14,003 bases of DNA, taken from Cephalothrix simula (taxonomy: Eukaryota > Nemertea > Palaeonemertea > Archinemertea > Cephalotrichidae). The stretch lies in the NCBI GenBank assembly GCA_035591015.1, contig JAXIUW010086672.1, forward strand, positions 1-14,003, in the 5' to 3' direction. The notes under the pieces are model-generated. The model saw only the letters and a list, made by a program, of their open reading frames with translations. It ran no database searches and was not told where the DNA came from. Of the stretch, positions 1-10,500 are shown one piece after another. Made by a program: the position numbers and the translations under genes. The first letter of the stretch is position 1, and each line of letters starts with the position of its first letter.

Positions 1-140
1 TAAATTTGTACTAAAATTACTAAATTTGTACTAAAATTACTAAATTTGTACTAAAATTACTAAATTTGTACTAAAATCACTAAATTTGTACTAAAATTAC
101 TCAAGTTGTACTAAAATTGCTAAATTTTAGCTAAAAGTGC
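1..140. repeat. 20-bp minisatellite, at least 7 copies, cut by window edge
   Basis: The unit is TAAATTTGTACTAAAATTAC. Copies 1-3 are identical, copies 4 and 5 carry at most one change, and copies 6 and 7 diverge progressively (121-140 reads TAAATTTTAGCTAAAAGTGC). After 140 only the first few bases still match. The array probably continues left of the window. The gradient from perfect to worn copies is typical of a tandem array that expands at its interior and decays at its edge. Confidence 0.95.
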
Positions 141-954
141 TAAATGTGGTGTGCCCTCCTTTTATTCTTATATAATTTTTCTGCTATTAAGTCTGCTTAA
201 ATTGATAACTTTAACGGTTTTCAGCTGATAGCAAATGTATTATTCCCATCGAAGATTATTAGCGATTGGGATTTTAATATCATCGTATTTATTAAAATTT
301 CGCGCCTCTTGATAAAACCAACGGTTTGGGTCTTTCCGTTTATTGTCTGAGCTTAACTTTGGTGAAGATTTGCGCTTGATTGGCATAATTCTGTGATTCT
401 TCCAGATGGTATGATTTGGTCTAATGTACCATGATTAGCACTATTCAAGTTTTATATTCCTGCATGGATTTTAACGTATGAATAGCCTCCAGATATTTTA
501 GTAACTTGCGATGCTAAAATTACGGTTTATCAACATCATGAATGTGGCTTACCCCCTAAAAAGTTCCTTAATTTCCTATATGTAAATACCCTAAAGTCAA
601 AGTGTGACTTCATTTATGCAAGTCCTTTGTTTTTCATCTTCTGGGACTTGAAAATTCATTGAAAAGGAAGTTCAAAACATTTTATCCATTAATCAAGTTC
701 TCGAGTTATATGGGTTGTTTTTCCTCTGGGAAGTCCCAAAAGTGTGGGCAATTTCAAATTTATATACCAGGGTTTGCACTCACTTTCAATACACAATAAA
801 CAACCTTCCTAATTGCTGGAGTTCCTTTCTTTTCATGCACTTAAAGAAATATGCCATTATAATTAGCTAAGTGGGTGCATTGTTCGTTTGCCTAATTAAA
901 TTTCCGAAGTGTTGTTGTTAGACAAAAAATGCAAAGATGTGATGACAGAAATGT

Positions 955-1039
955 TGGGCTTCCTTTAATTGATTTCTACTTGAAAATCAAAATTATATTG
1001 GGCTTCCTTCATAATTTTTGTTCTTGAAATGCAAAATTA
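955..1039. repeat. Degenerate 44-bp tandem duplication
   Basis: TGGGCTTCCTT recurs at 955 and 999, and both copies continue with TAATT-like sequence, then CTTGAAA and CAAAATTA. The two copies (955-998 and 999-1039) align along their whole length with scattered changes, so this is an old local duplication. Confidence 0.75.
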
Positions 1040-1064
1040 GCATTTCTCACTTCTTGCCATTTAA

Positions 1065-1290
1065 TTATCAGTCAAACCAAGTCAAACTTTACATTTTATC
1101 AGTCATATCTTTCAATATTTTATCATCAATCAAATGTTTTACATGTGATTAGCAGTTAAATTAATTATGGATCATATGTTTTCATTTGATTATCAGTCAA
1201 ATTCTTTTTATCCGTCAAATCTCCCAGTCAAATTGAAAGATTTGATTGATAAAATTTTCAGTCAAATCTTCCCGTTTTATTATCAGTCAT
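1065..1290. repeat. Dispersed TCAGTCAAA-type repeat with a 13-bp inverted pair
   Basis: (A/T)TCAGTCA(A/T) words occur near 1067, 1098, 1192, 1258 and 1281, with variants CCGTCAAAT (1212) and CCAGTCAAA (1224), often preceded by TTTTAT or GATTAT. AAGATTTGATTGA (1237-1249) and TCAGTCAAATCTT (1258-1270) form an inverted pair with one mismatch. This is a degenerate, irregularly spaced repeat of unknown origin. Confidence 0.5.
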
Positions 1291-1486
1291 GATTGTACGG
1301 ACAAAAATTTCAATGAAATCTTTTCATGTATCTGATTTCCATCGTTATTTTTGAATATTTATCAAATCTTTCCATTTGTTTATTATCAAGATGTATGTGT
1401 TAATGAGATCTTACTATCATTCAAATATATTATTTTGTGCTAACTTTTAGTTAAAATTATATGTATAACTTTTACATTTTTTACAG

Positions 1487-1585
1487 GTAAACAAAATCAA
1501 ACTTGCCAATGCAATATTGCAACATTAAATGAGCCAACTGTGAAGCAAGTTTTGCAGCTCGTTGAATTTTTAGAAAAAGCATCTA
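1487..1585 (+). CDS. ARHGAP19: Exon a (99 nt): first helix of the RhoGAP domain
   Basis: The acceptor is a T-rich tract ending TTTTTTACAG, and the donor is a consensus GTAAGT at 1586. Only one frame is open: 2 nt complete a codon begun upstream, then residues 1-32, then one base (A) that joins AT at 9974 to make N33. The peptide includes TLNEPTVKQVLQLVEFLEKAS (residues 12-32, with its first residues at the domain boundary), which corresponds to the 'LTEEGIAQ...LIEYL' helix that precedes the arginine finger in ARHGAP19. The exon is symmetric (phase 1-1, divisible by 3), so skipping it would keep frame. It begins with GTAAAC, so acceptor and donor-like signals abut (AG|GTAAAC). It is isolated from the next exon by 8.4 kb. 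The call is strong because the joined product reads straight into EGLFR at close to the spacing expected for RhoGAP domains. Confidence 0.82.
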
Positions 1586-4500
1586 GTAAGTATATATTTT
1601 CTGTAAGCTTTAAAATTAGTGATAAATGAGTAAAACTTAGTGATAGCATTTTCGATTATATTTTCCCAAACTAGAAGCTATATTGAACATAGGCCATGGG
1701 CAAGCTTAAAATTTGGTCTGAATTTATGTGATCTTGGTCTTGATCTTGGTATGGAATGAATGCAATAAGGTGTTCTTTAAGTATTATTCTGTTTTATCTG
1801 AGGTGAAAAATTAACTACATACAACAATAAAGATTTCAAATAACAGTTTTTTAGGGTTCGTTGTTTAGTTGCTACCTATAAAATTTATTTTAGGCCTATT
1901 TGATTGCAAATTTATTTTAGCTTCTAGCAATAATGGGTCATTAGGTCTTCGCCAATTATGCAACTTATTAATTTGATGATCCTGCAATTTATAAGAAAAG
2001 TCCTTGTGCTATATAAAAGATGCTACTCCCAAGCCTGCAGCTATCATTCATAGACAATATTTACAATTTTAACGATTTTGAATTTTCTGAGAGTCGATAC
2101 GCTAATTAGAATAAATTGGTCTTTTTGGTCGAAAACACCCATTGAGCCTGATATTTTGAAAGTTTTTCTGACACTGATATAATGTCAAAAGTGTCGAGTT
2201 ACCTAATGTTGCATTTTTCCTTCTCATTATTATGGCCACCGGCAGAATTTTAATTAAAAGAAATTTTGTTTTCACTGAAAGTGATACTGCTCAGTTTTCA
2301 AACTTTAAATAAATGTTTTGCACGTTAGTTCACCCCGCATTATAAAAAACATTAAAATACAGGACCCGTATTTTTTCTTATTTATAAAAAAAATATACGT
2401 GTAACAAATATGTTTTTTTGAATAATGATTTGAAACCTGGATTTTTTATCATTGTTCGGAATCACTTTAAAAAATTGTTGCTAGGTATATACAGCTGTAT
2501 TAAGGTTGGAAAAGTGGCCCCTTTGATCCTGTATTCAAAAATACATAAGTTATATGTAACATCTTAAGACCATATTAAATGGCTTAAGTGTTTAAAACCA
2601 TCAGTTCAATTATAATGTATGCAATTTTTTACGATTTAAAAATGTGATTTGAAAAAGAACCATTGTTAATGACGGTGTTACTTTGTTCTTGAAGTTGTTA
2701 AATTCCTCATTTGCAACTGCCTACGGTATTCTGATTTAAATGAATTAGATTTTAATGCATGAGGTTACTTAAAATGAGGGGAGTGAAATGCAAAAAAAAA
2801 GATGGAGTAATGTCGTTTAATGCTTAGAAAAAAAAGTAATAAAAAAGGAGTTCTGTTATTATAAAACATTTTCAAAACGGTCCTAGGATTGAGCCTTGGG
2901 GATCTCTGGCCTATAGTGTTGAAAAACCCCTCTTTGCGAATTTATGTAAGTACAAACCTTGCTACTTGCGTAAAACGAAACATGTTTAGGCCATTGTTGA
3001 CAACAAACAAACTTGGCTGTAGTTTATAAATCATTTATTGCTTGTATTGTTTTTAACATGTGGCTTTCCATAACATATCTGCCAACTGTGGCGTCTCTTG
3101 ATCAATTATTCAGGAAAGGAAGTGTGCACAATATCATGGCTAACTCGGCTCAATGACCCTCAGTTTCGTTTGTGCAAAGCTTAGCTGAAATCAAGCTGCT
3201 GCAATTTTGCAATCATTAGCACTCTAATGCAGACTTTTGTTCCCATAGTATACCTTACATAACCCCGCATTGTGATCATTATCTTCATCTTCAGTGAGCA
3301 TTGCTTCCTATTGACATTTATATGTGACAGCTTTGACTTTTACAGCGTTGACCATTTCATTCATTTTCGGCGTTTTTTTAACCTTTTGCAGGGTAAAGGA
3401 CTTTCCTAGTTTTTTGCTAAAAAGAACAATAATCAGACAGGGTCAAGTTGACTTGCCACAACTCTACAAGGTGTTTTACTTTTGGAGCACAGTCACAGTT
3501 TATTTACCTGTGCTGGGTCATTTTACTTGCCCCCTACTTCAATGATACTTATAGGATGAAAGAATTTGATACTTATATCCAGGTATTGGTCACGAATGCT
3601 GCAAAAAACGACCACTTGGACTTTTACCTTGGTCGTTCGCTTCGTTGAAAGTCCAGCCCGTGTTTTTTGCGTATTGTACTTAGAGTGCTCTTGTAATATT
3701 AGCCGTCCGTCTATGATTGACTTTCAACCATTTTAAAATGAAAAGAGGGAAAGTTCCCCTTTTGTTTGATACTTCTTTTATTTTTTCTAGTGCCTTTGGC
3801 CGCCTTTGGCTATTCAGACGGTCAAACAATTAGTACCAGTAAAAGCATTTCTTGATACTGTAATTATGGAAGCTCACGAAGGAGCATTTTAGATACCTTT
3901 GTTTAGAATCTCAAAAATATTTTAGTAACAGAAAAATCTTTTTTGCCTTCTGTCATGGAAAAATCCCTTTTTAAATTTTTTGCCTTTTGTCATCTAGGAT
4001 AACTCCAGTTTGCTCCTTGTTTAACGTCTCAAGTTCTTTTTAGTCTTCAATTCATTCAAACATAGGACTTGATTAGCATATTAATTTCTGTGAAATCTTT
4101 TTAGAAGTACATACGTTCATTTATAAATTATTTTAAATTATATGTTCCTTTTGATTGTGTTTCAAACAGTATCGAATGCCTTTTTTGAATTCAACAATTG
4201 AAGATTTCATTTTTATGACGAACGTTTCGCCACTCATGAAGATGAGATGTTTTGCAAAGTATTTGACAAGAATATTCACCTGTTTATGAGAGAAGTTGTC
4301 CATAAATTAATTATTACATTCTTTTGTTCACATTTCGTTTTCTCTGTATCCAGAAGTCATGCGTGGGAATTTTTGAAGCCGTTTTTGATAATGATGCTAA
4401 TATACCTGTACCTGTTTTCAACCTGTAGTTTGTATTCAACCTGTACTCTTAACCTATATCTTTCTTTTATCCACCTGAATATTAACCTGTCATATTTTAT

Positions 4501-7500
4501 AGAAATCTTTTGTGATTTATAATTTCTGTTCAATGCACTGATTTTTCCAAGGGGACATTTATATTGTATTCCTTCTTCTATATCAGGTGCCATGACCTGA
4601 TCTTCAGGTCTTTTTAAAAGTCGCGCCACGCAAATTTCCGCGTCATGTCTTTGTGCCACTACTTCCTTGAGATGCTTTTTTTATTGTGCCCAAAGTTTAA
4701 GGCTTGGTCAGGTGAATCAACCTGTGGACGTATATCCACTCAAACAGATCTGGTATTTTTGTCCTGTAGTATAATTATATTTTCTTAAAGTGATTCTCAT
4801 AAAAGGGAGATTCACTAAATATCATTTTATTAGCGTTCGTTTTTGTTATCATTTTCTAAACATATTGTCCAAAATCTCTACTCAAACGGAACGGAAGCAG
4901 ATCATTAATCTAGATTTATTATTTCATTGCTGACCATTTGATTCCAGGTGCCAAATGAGGTGCCAAAGAATCATAAAGATGGATTTAAATTCCTATTCTT
5001 TTTACATGTTTTATCAAATGGACATATAATATATTATATCCATTTGATTTTATAGATTCCTCGATTCTTTTTGTGGATTCCTCGTTTTGTAGATTCATCG
5101 ATTGTCTTTGCAGATTCATTGAATTTATTTGAAGATTCTTGGATTTTAGATTCATGCATTCTTTTTATGCATGGATTTCTGGAAGACAACCAGAAAGGTT
5201 CCTTTCTTTTTGCAGATTCATGGATTCTTTGTGTATTCCTGGGTTTTTTGTATTCCTGGATTCATGGAGTTTTATTTTATTCCTGCGGTTGACGCGGATT
5301 AAAATCCGTTTCCCAACCCTCGTCATCGACATGATTCTCTCCTGGAATGAGTCCTTGCGCTCTTTGTGCAGACCCTTCTTTTAAAGGATTAGTTGTTTTT
5401 ATCCACAATTTTTTAGTTAGACTATTATTGCCGTAGGCTTTCACTGCCCATCTATCCAAATTCCCGTGACAAAGTGTAGTTTGTGGGGTCAGGACCTCTG
5501 TTTAATTGAAGATCGCAACATGCTCTGAGGTGATTCACAAGTTTTTTATTCAAGATTAGCTTTAGAGTTCTTTCTAATAAACCGTTTGTTGATGTATTCG
5601 TTGAATTATACTCAATTAACAAAAGAAATAACGGTGGTATTTCCGCGTTTTTCAGAATTTGAAGTTTTTGTCGCAAAATTTCTTTGTTTGCAGTTTTTTG
5701 ATCGATACTTTTGGTCTAAAAGGTATTTTCAAGAATAATTTTGCCCTGTTTTCCTGACCTAAAAGTGCGCATATATTTAGATGAACCTGCAAAATGTTGG
5801 AACGCTTTCGGATAAAAAAGTTGATCTCATCCCCCCGTTGTCCCACTCGGGAACCGGGCTCGGGAACATCTAAAAATTCAGAACGCTATGTTCTCAAGAG
5901 CATCTTTTCTGGTCCGACTTTTTGCAGTGTACATACCCCTCAATAGACCCTTATATTGAATGCTTATTTCAAATCTCCCGGATATTTTTATATCTACAGG
6001 TACTTCCTGGTTGAAGCATGTAGAAAATGCGGAATTTTTATCTGGAATTTGGATTTTTGTTTACTCAATTACGAAACGTGTATTGTGTATCATATAACCG
6101 CTCATATAAGCGATTGTTTCGCCCTAAGCGTTTCCTAAATTATTTCGTGCATAAATTTTACAAAATTTGAAGAATTTTGAATGTTTATTGTCATTTATCC
6201 CCATGGGAGGTTAATGGATTCACATTTCGAAGATACCTTTGGAAATTGTGTAACAATGGGATGCTGGATTCATCAAATTTATCACTGAGTAGTGTCAGCT
6301 GATTCTTTTTTTGGAACAGAAACATCCGAATTTAAGGGTTTTTGCGTTTACCCGAGGGCCCAATGAGCCTAAACAATTCGCATTTAAACAACCTGTTTGA
6401 TGGGTACTTCAGATCTGAACTCAGTCAAAAGAAGTGAAAATATTTTCTCAAGATTTTAATGAATAGGTACTGAAACGCGTTTCGCATACTCTTCAGGAGT
6501 GAAATCTTTAATCAAAGTTTAATTTTTTGGTTGCTAAGTCCTGACAGATTTCAAAATTAGTCAACCTGACTGATTTCATTTTAAAAGTTTAGTTCATCAG
6601 TTTTAGAACAATTTTATTGCTTGTTTCACAATTTTTCACGCTTTAAGATGTATCAAAACGTCGTAGTTGCATATTTCTGTGAGATTTCGGCTCCTTAAAA
6701 CTTTTCAGAAAAGGCGTTGAACACTTAACGCGATGCTTAGATACTAATTATGACCATTTTTCTTTTCCCAAACACTGTAATTTTTAACATATGCTGTCAA
6801 ATTTTACAAGTAAGAATCTTTTTTCAGTCTTGGGTGGTAAATTATTTTACAGTCAATTTCTCTCCATATTGCATGTTAATTATGACACCGTCTTCGGCTT
6901 ATATTTTACACTTTAGAAGACGAAAAGTCCCGGCAACAATATTTTTCACGGAAAACAGCTGTGATCAGTCATTTTGGTACAAATTCACGCCTATAATATA
7001 ACATTTGCTACATTTATAACAATTATTAGCTAAGATTTATAACTTTTTTTAAAAGTTTGTACCTCTATATTACAGGAATAGATAGACTCGAATACGCTTT
7101 GCATTTGACACTCGCGAACCTTTATAACCTCACATCAGCAAAACTAGCTATTCAAAATGGACATTGTTCCGTAAAAATGGACATTGTTCCGTACGTAATA
7201 ACAATAAGTTCCTAAAATTCCTAATAATAAATGAAATAATTTTCTTCCCCTCTTGTGATATAATAATAATCATAATTTAGGCACCCATATTGCGATTTTA
7301 GCTCCAAGCACCTATTATTAACAAAACAACATGCTTTTCGGTCTTCAGGGTAAGCCCCGGGACCCAAAAATGTTCAAATGGTCCTTCAGGATAGACGCTG
7401 GCCCAAATATTCGATTATGTGTTCTGATTCCATATTTTAATAACGTGAGTGTATTCATTAAAATAAATTAAAAATTTAAGTGGTACTTTTTGGTTTCAAT

Positions 7501-10500
7501 GTGTCCGGTGTTCTCTTATGTTTTGACAACAAACTGTTTTGATACAATATAAGAAGTTGTAAGAATGAGAACTTAAAAATTGTTTAATTTGAATAAATTC
7601 CACGTTTAAAAATTATCTGTAATATATCAGCATATATCAGAATCACGCAATGATGGAGGCCCTTTATATGATATCACGATCGTGGTTTGTTAACACCAAA
7701 TATCACCATTGAATTTTTTAATTACAACTTTAAGCATTCCTGTCTTCTTTGTCCTATTTCCGGCTTTATATTTGTTTAATTAGTTTCTGCAGTTTTCTGT
7801 TATTAGTTTCATAGTTTCTGCTCTTTGTTCTCAGAATTAGTGGATGGACTTATTGTTGATTCGCTAATTAAATGCCTAAAATTGTGATAAAGATCACAAA
7901 TTCACTAAATATTTGTATTTCTCCTTTCTGAAATAAGCCAAAGTTTGAATAAGACTTGATTATTAGCTAGAACAAGTCAAGTTCGGCCATTATTTATATT
8001 TTTTTCAAAACTCGACTCTTATTTGTCTCTTGAAAAGTTTAATCCTATAATTATACATAGCCTTAAGCATTTTAAGGTTTGCTTTTCAATCTTTTATCTT
8101 TAAACTATTGACTTCAGCATCTAGAGTAGTTTATCTTTTTAAAATCAAAGTGTCACCATCGATTTAAATCCGATTATACAAAGTCTGTCGCTATTTTGTT
8201 TATTGTCATGACGTCATATTATGTCACATAGTCAAAAAGATCTATATCTTCTTTGTACACTTTAGAATACCATCACAAACACTTTGAAGGGATAATTACT
8301 GCTTTTTGTCCTCTTGCTTTGTGTTTCCGGAACCACAGTTTGTTTACCAAAACTAATATACATTGTTTCCCCGTACAACCAAAAGATCAGATACTCGCAA
8401 TGATGCAGTCAAAAGCGTATGTAGCATGAAAAACGTACATAAATCGAGGGGAATAGGGTTCTTTCTTTGGAGTATGTGTCATTATTGAAGCTTCTTTTCG
8501 GGGCTCCTTCAAATTAATGACGTTTTTTCTATTTCCGAAACCAAGTTTGAAGGCAACTCCAGTCTTTTGTATGATATTATTACATGGCTTTTTGGTTGCA
8601 TAATTTTATTGAGTTAACGCAACGGGTTTTGACATATTTTATGCAGCATGTATCCCATGTTCTTAGTTGGGGTCCCTTATATGATACTACTTGATCATTA
8701 CGTCATTTTGCAGTAGCAGCCATCCTTTGTCCAATATGTGGGATTCGTACAGAATCAGTTTGTGTCTTATAAAGGTGATAAACTTAAAAGTTGTCAGTCA
8801 GAAACGTCAAGTCTCATTGTTTCCATATTTCATCACGTGACGTCGTGACGTATGCAAATTATGTGGACTTCCAAACTGAAGAGCAGCTGCTGGAAGATTT
8901 ATGGTTATGAATTTGAACATAAAAAATCAATTAATTTAGCACAATGTCGTAATAGGCCCGTAACAAATTACAAATTTCTGCAGATTTTGTATTTGACAAA
9001 CTTCAACAAAACGAATATTGAGAAAATAAATTACTTTTAGAGGATTCAACAGTGCCATCCTGTTCTATATTGTTCATCTTCTTTGCATAAATATTGAAAC
9101 TGTTCAGCTTAATTACTTTCTTTGCTGGTTTTTCAAATGCATCATTTTTGTAGCCCGAGTTGTAGCCTTAGTATTGAAAAAACCATCTGGAATATTCTCA
9201 ATTTAATTGTCCTCTAGTTTTTTTTTTCTAAAAATATTTATTTTATGAATGTGATAAGATTATAGTCGTGAACTATCTGATATAACATAAGGCGGTATAC
9301 TCATAATCTTTGAGGTTCCTGTTACATTATGCAGCAAGTTTAGCATGGGAACCCGTGAAAAACAGTGGGTGATGATCATCTTTTTGTTACAATTATCTTG
9401 CATTCTTGCTCCTGGGCGGACGATAATTTCATCTGAATCCATCACATCAAAGAGTTGCGTCATCGCCTAAGGAATCTTTATTAGATTATTAGTTTATCTG
9501 TAAAGCATAGTGAGCCATTGAATTTGGCTCCTTAATATTGGCTCCTTATACCTCACAAAAATCACCTGAAACTGAACCTGTTTGCTCTGTAATTATGAGC
9601 AATTATTCTATCTCTCTTTGTCTGTATTTTGATCTGTCAGAAATTTAATCATAACTTTGGTTTAAGCTCATATTTCTTATTATGCAATTAAACGAGACTA
9701 GATAAAAGCATAACTCGACTTCTAGTCCATAAATTAAAAATAATCTAATTTAATCGGCTCTAAAATTTAATAAGAATTATTAACTTGTCGATTTTAGTTT
9801 CTATGGGCCTTTTTCATCTTAGTAAATTTATGGTTTTAATGAAATGAAATGAAACGTCATTTCAATCATTGTTTTGCTTTGTCACCCCTGAAACTAGAAG
9901 GTGTATTAATTTTAGTGGCCTGGGGCTTGGAATTTTTAATTAACGAATTTATTGAATTTTTTGTAAATTTCAGATATTAACCAAGAAGGACTTTTCCGAA
10001 AAACCGGTCAACTAAGTCGTCAAAAACTTTTAAAAGAGCGTCTTTATCGAGGCCTTCCGCTTGATCTAGAAAGTGGGGATTACAGTGCCCATGACTGTGC
10101 TAATGTGCTTAAATCCTACTTGGGAGATCTTCAAGAACCCCTTCTGTTGGAAAAACATTATAAATATTACATTCAAGTTCAAGGTAAATATTTAATAGCC
10201 TAACCAGAACACACATGGGGGGGGGGCAGGGATCAAATTCACACCGGGCACCCAGCGTGCCTTTTCACTGGTGCTGATGTCCGACTCCCGACACTTTTCG
10301 TTACATTTTTTGCTCTTAATTTGCAGATATGAATTCAATTGAGTTCCCCTCGCCAAAACAAGCGGAACAAATTCGTGCTAAGCAAGTGAAGACAATTCAA
10401 CTTTTGTTTTTACTTATGCCACCTGAGAATTATATGCTGTTAGAACATGTTCTTCGCCTTCTGCATAAAGTTGCTGGTGTTTCCGAAAACAAGATGGATT

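Larger units (their letters stand above)
1..1486. other. Non-coding upstream stretch, probably intron
   Basis: No open frame of note and no candidate for the missing N-terminal exons. Exon a starts in mid-codon, so this is most likely intron sequence. It contains a 20-bp minisatellite at the edge, an isolated E2F-like TTTCGCGCC (298-306), a 44-bp duplication (955-1039), and a stretch rich in TCAGTCAAA-like words (1065-1290) leading up to the exon. Confidence 0.7.
1586..9973 (+). other. 8,388-bp intron inside the RhoGAP domain
   Basis: Phase-1 intron, GTAAGT to TTTCAG. Six-frame reading shows only short open frames without domain resemblance, and I see no RNA gene. 1586-3323 and 6140-7140 show nothing I can name. 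Marked items, listed separately, are a foldback at 3594-3676, E-box-like words at 4277-4950, a near-palindrome and minisatellite at 5013-5290, a ratchet-like site at 5999/6000, a 20-bp duplication at 7154-7192 and a CRE-like cluster at 8209-8852. Intron 1586-9973 separates residue S32 from the arginine-finger loop, and the spliced domain leaves no gap that would need another coding exon. Confidence 0.8.

Noticed and set aside
3324-3648. Two overlapping short plus-strand open frames (73 and 66 codons)
   Set aside because: Hydrophobic, phenylalanine-rich translations typical of T-rich intron DNA, no domain resemblance, and they overlap a foldback and each other in different frames.
3791-3892. 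Acceptor-like TTTTTTCTAG followed by 33 open codons (ending VKAFLDTVIMEAHEGAF then TAG)
   Set aside because: The frame does not fit the phase-1 junction of exon a and would end the protein. The RhoGAP domain is complete without it, and the length is within chance.
4357-4659. 100-codon minus-strand open frame whose first ~45 residues look protein-like
   Set aside because: Half of it is encoded by the ACCTGT repeat, there is no family match, and no supporting splice or promoter context on the minus strand. A decayed element is as likely.
5071-5384. Open frames of 73 and 81 codons
   Set aside because: Encoded by the GATTC-rich minisatellite; the repetitive FADS/DSWI peptide reflects the DNA repeat.
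5652-5846. Minus-strand 64-codon open frame
   Set aside because: Lysine- and phenylalanine-rich translation of A+T-rich DNA with no recognisable motif.
6750-7001. 83-codon plus-strand open frame
   Set aside because: Composition is that of random A+T-rich DNA, with no domain, no splice support and no neighbours to give it context.
7675-7684. CACGATCGTG palindrome and the nearby TTGTGAT/ATCACAA hairpin (7882-7899)
   Set aside because: Short palindromes of this size are expected several times in 14 kb; no associated structure.
10329-10331. ATG in exon c as a translation start
   Set aside because: The reading frame continues from exon b across a consensus intron, and the arginine finger lies upstream.
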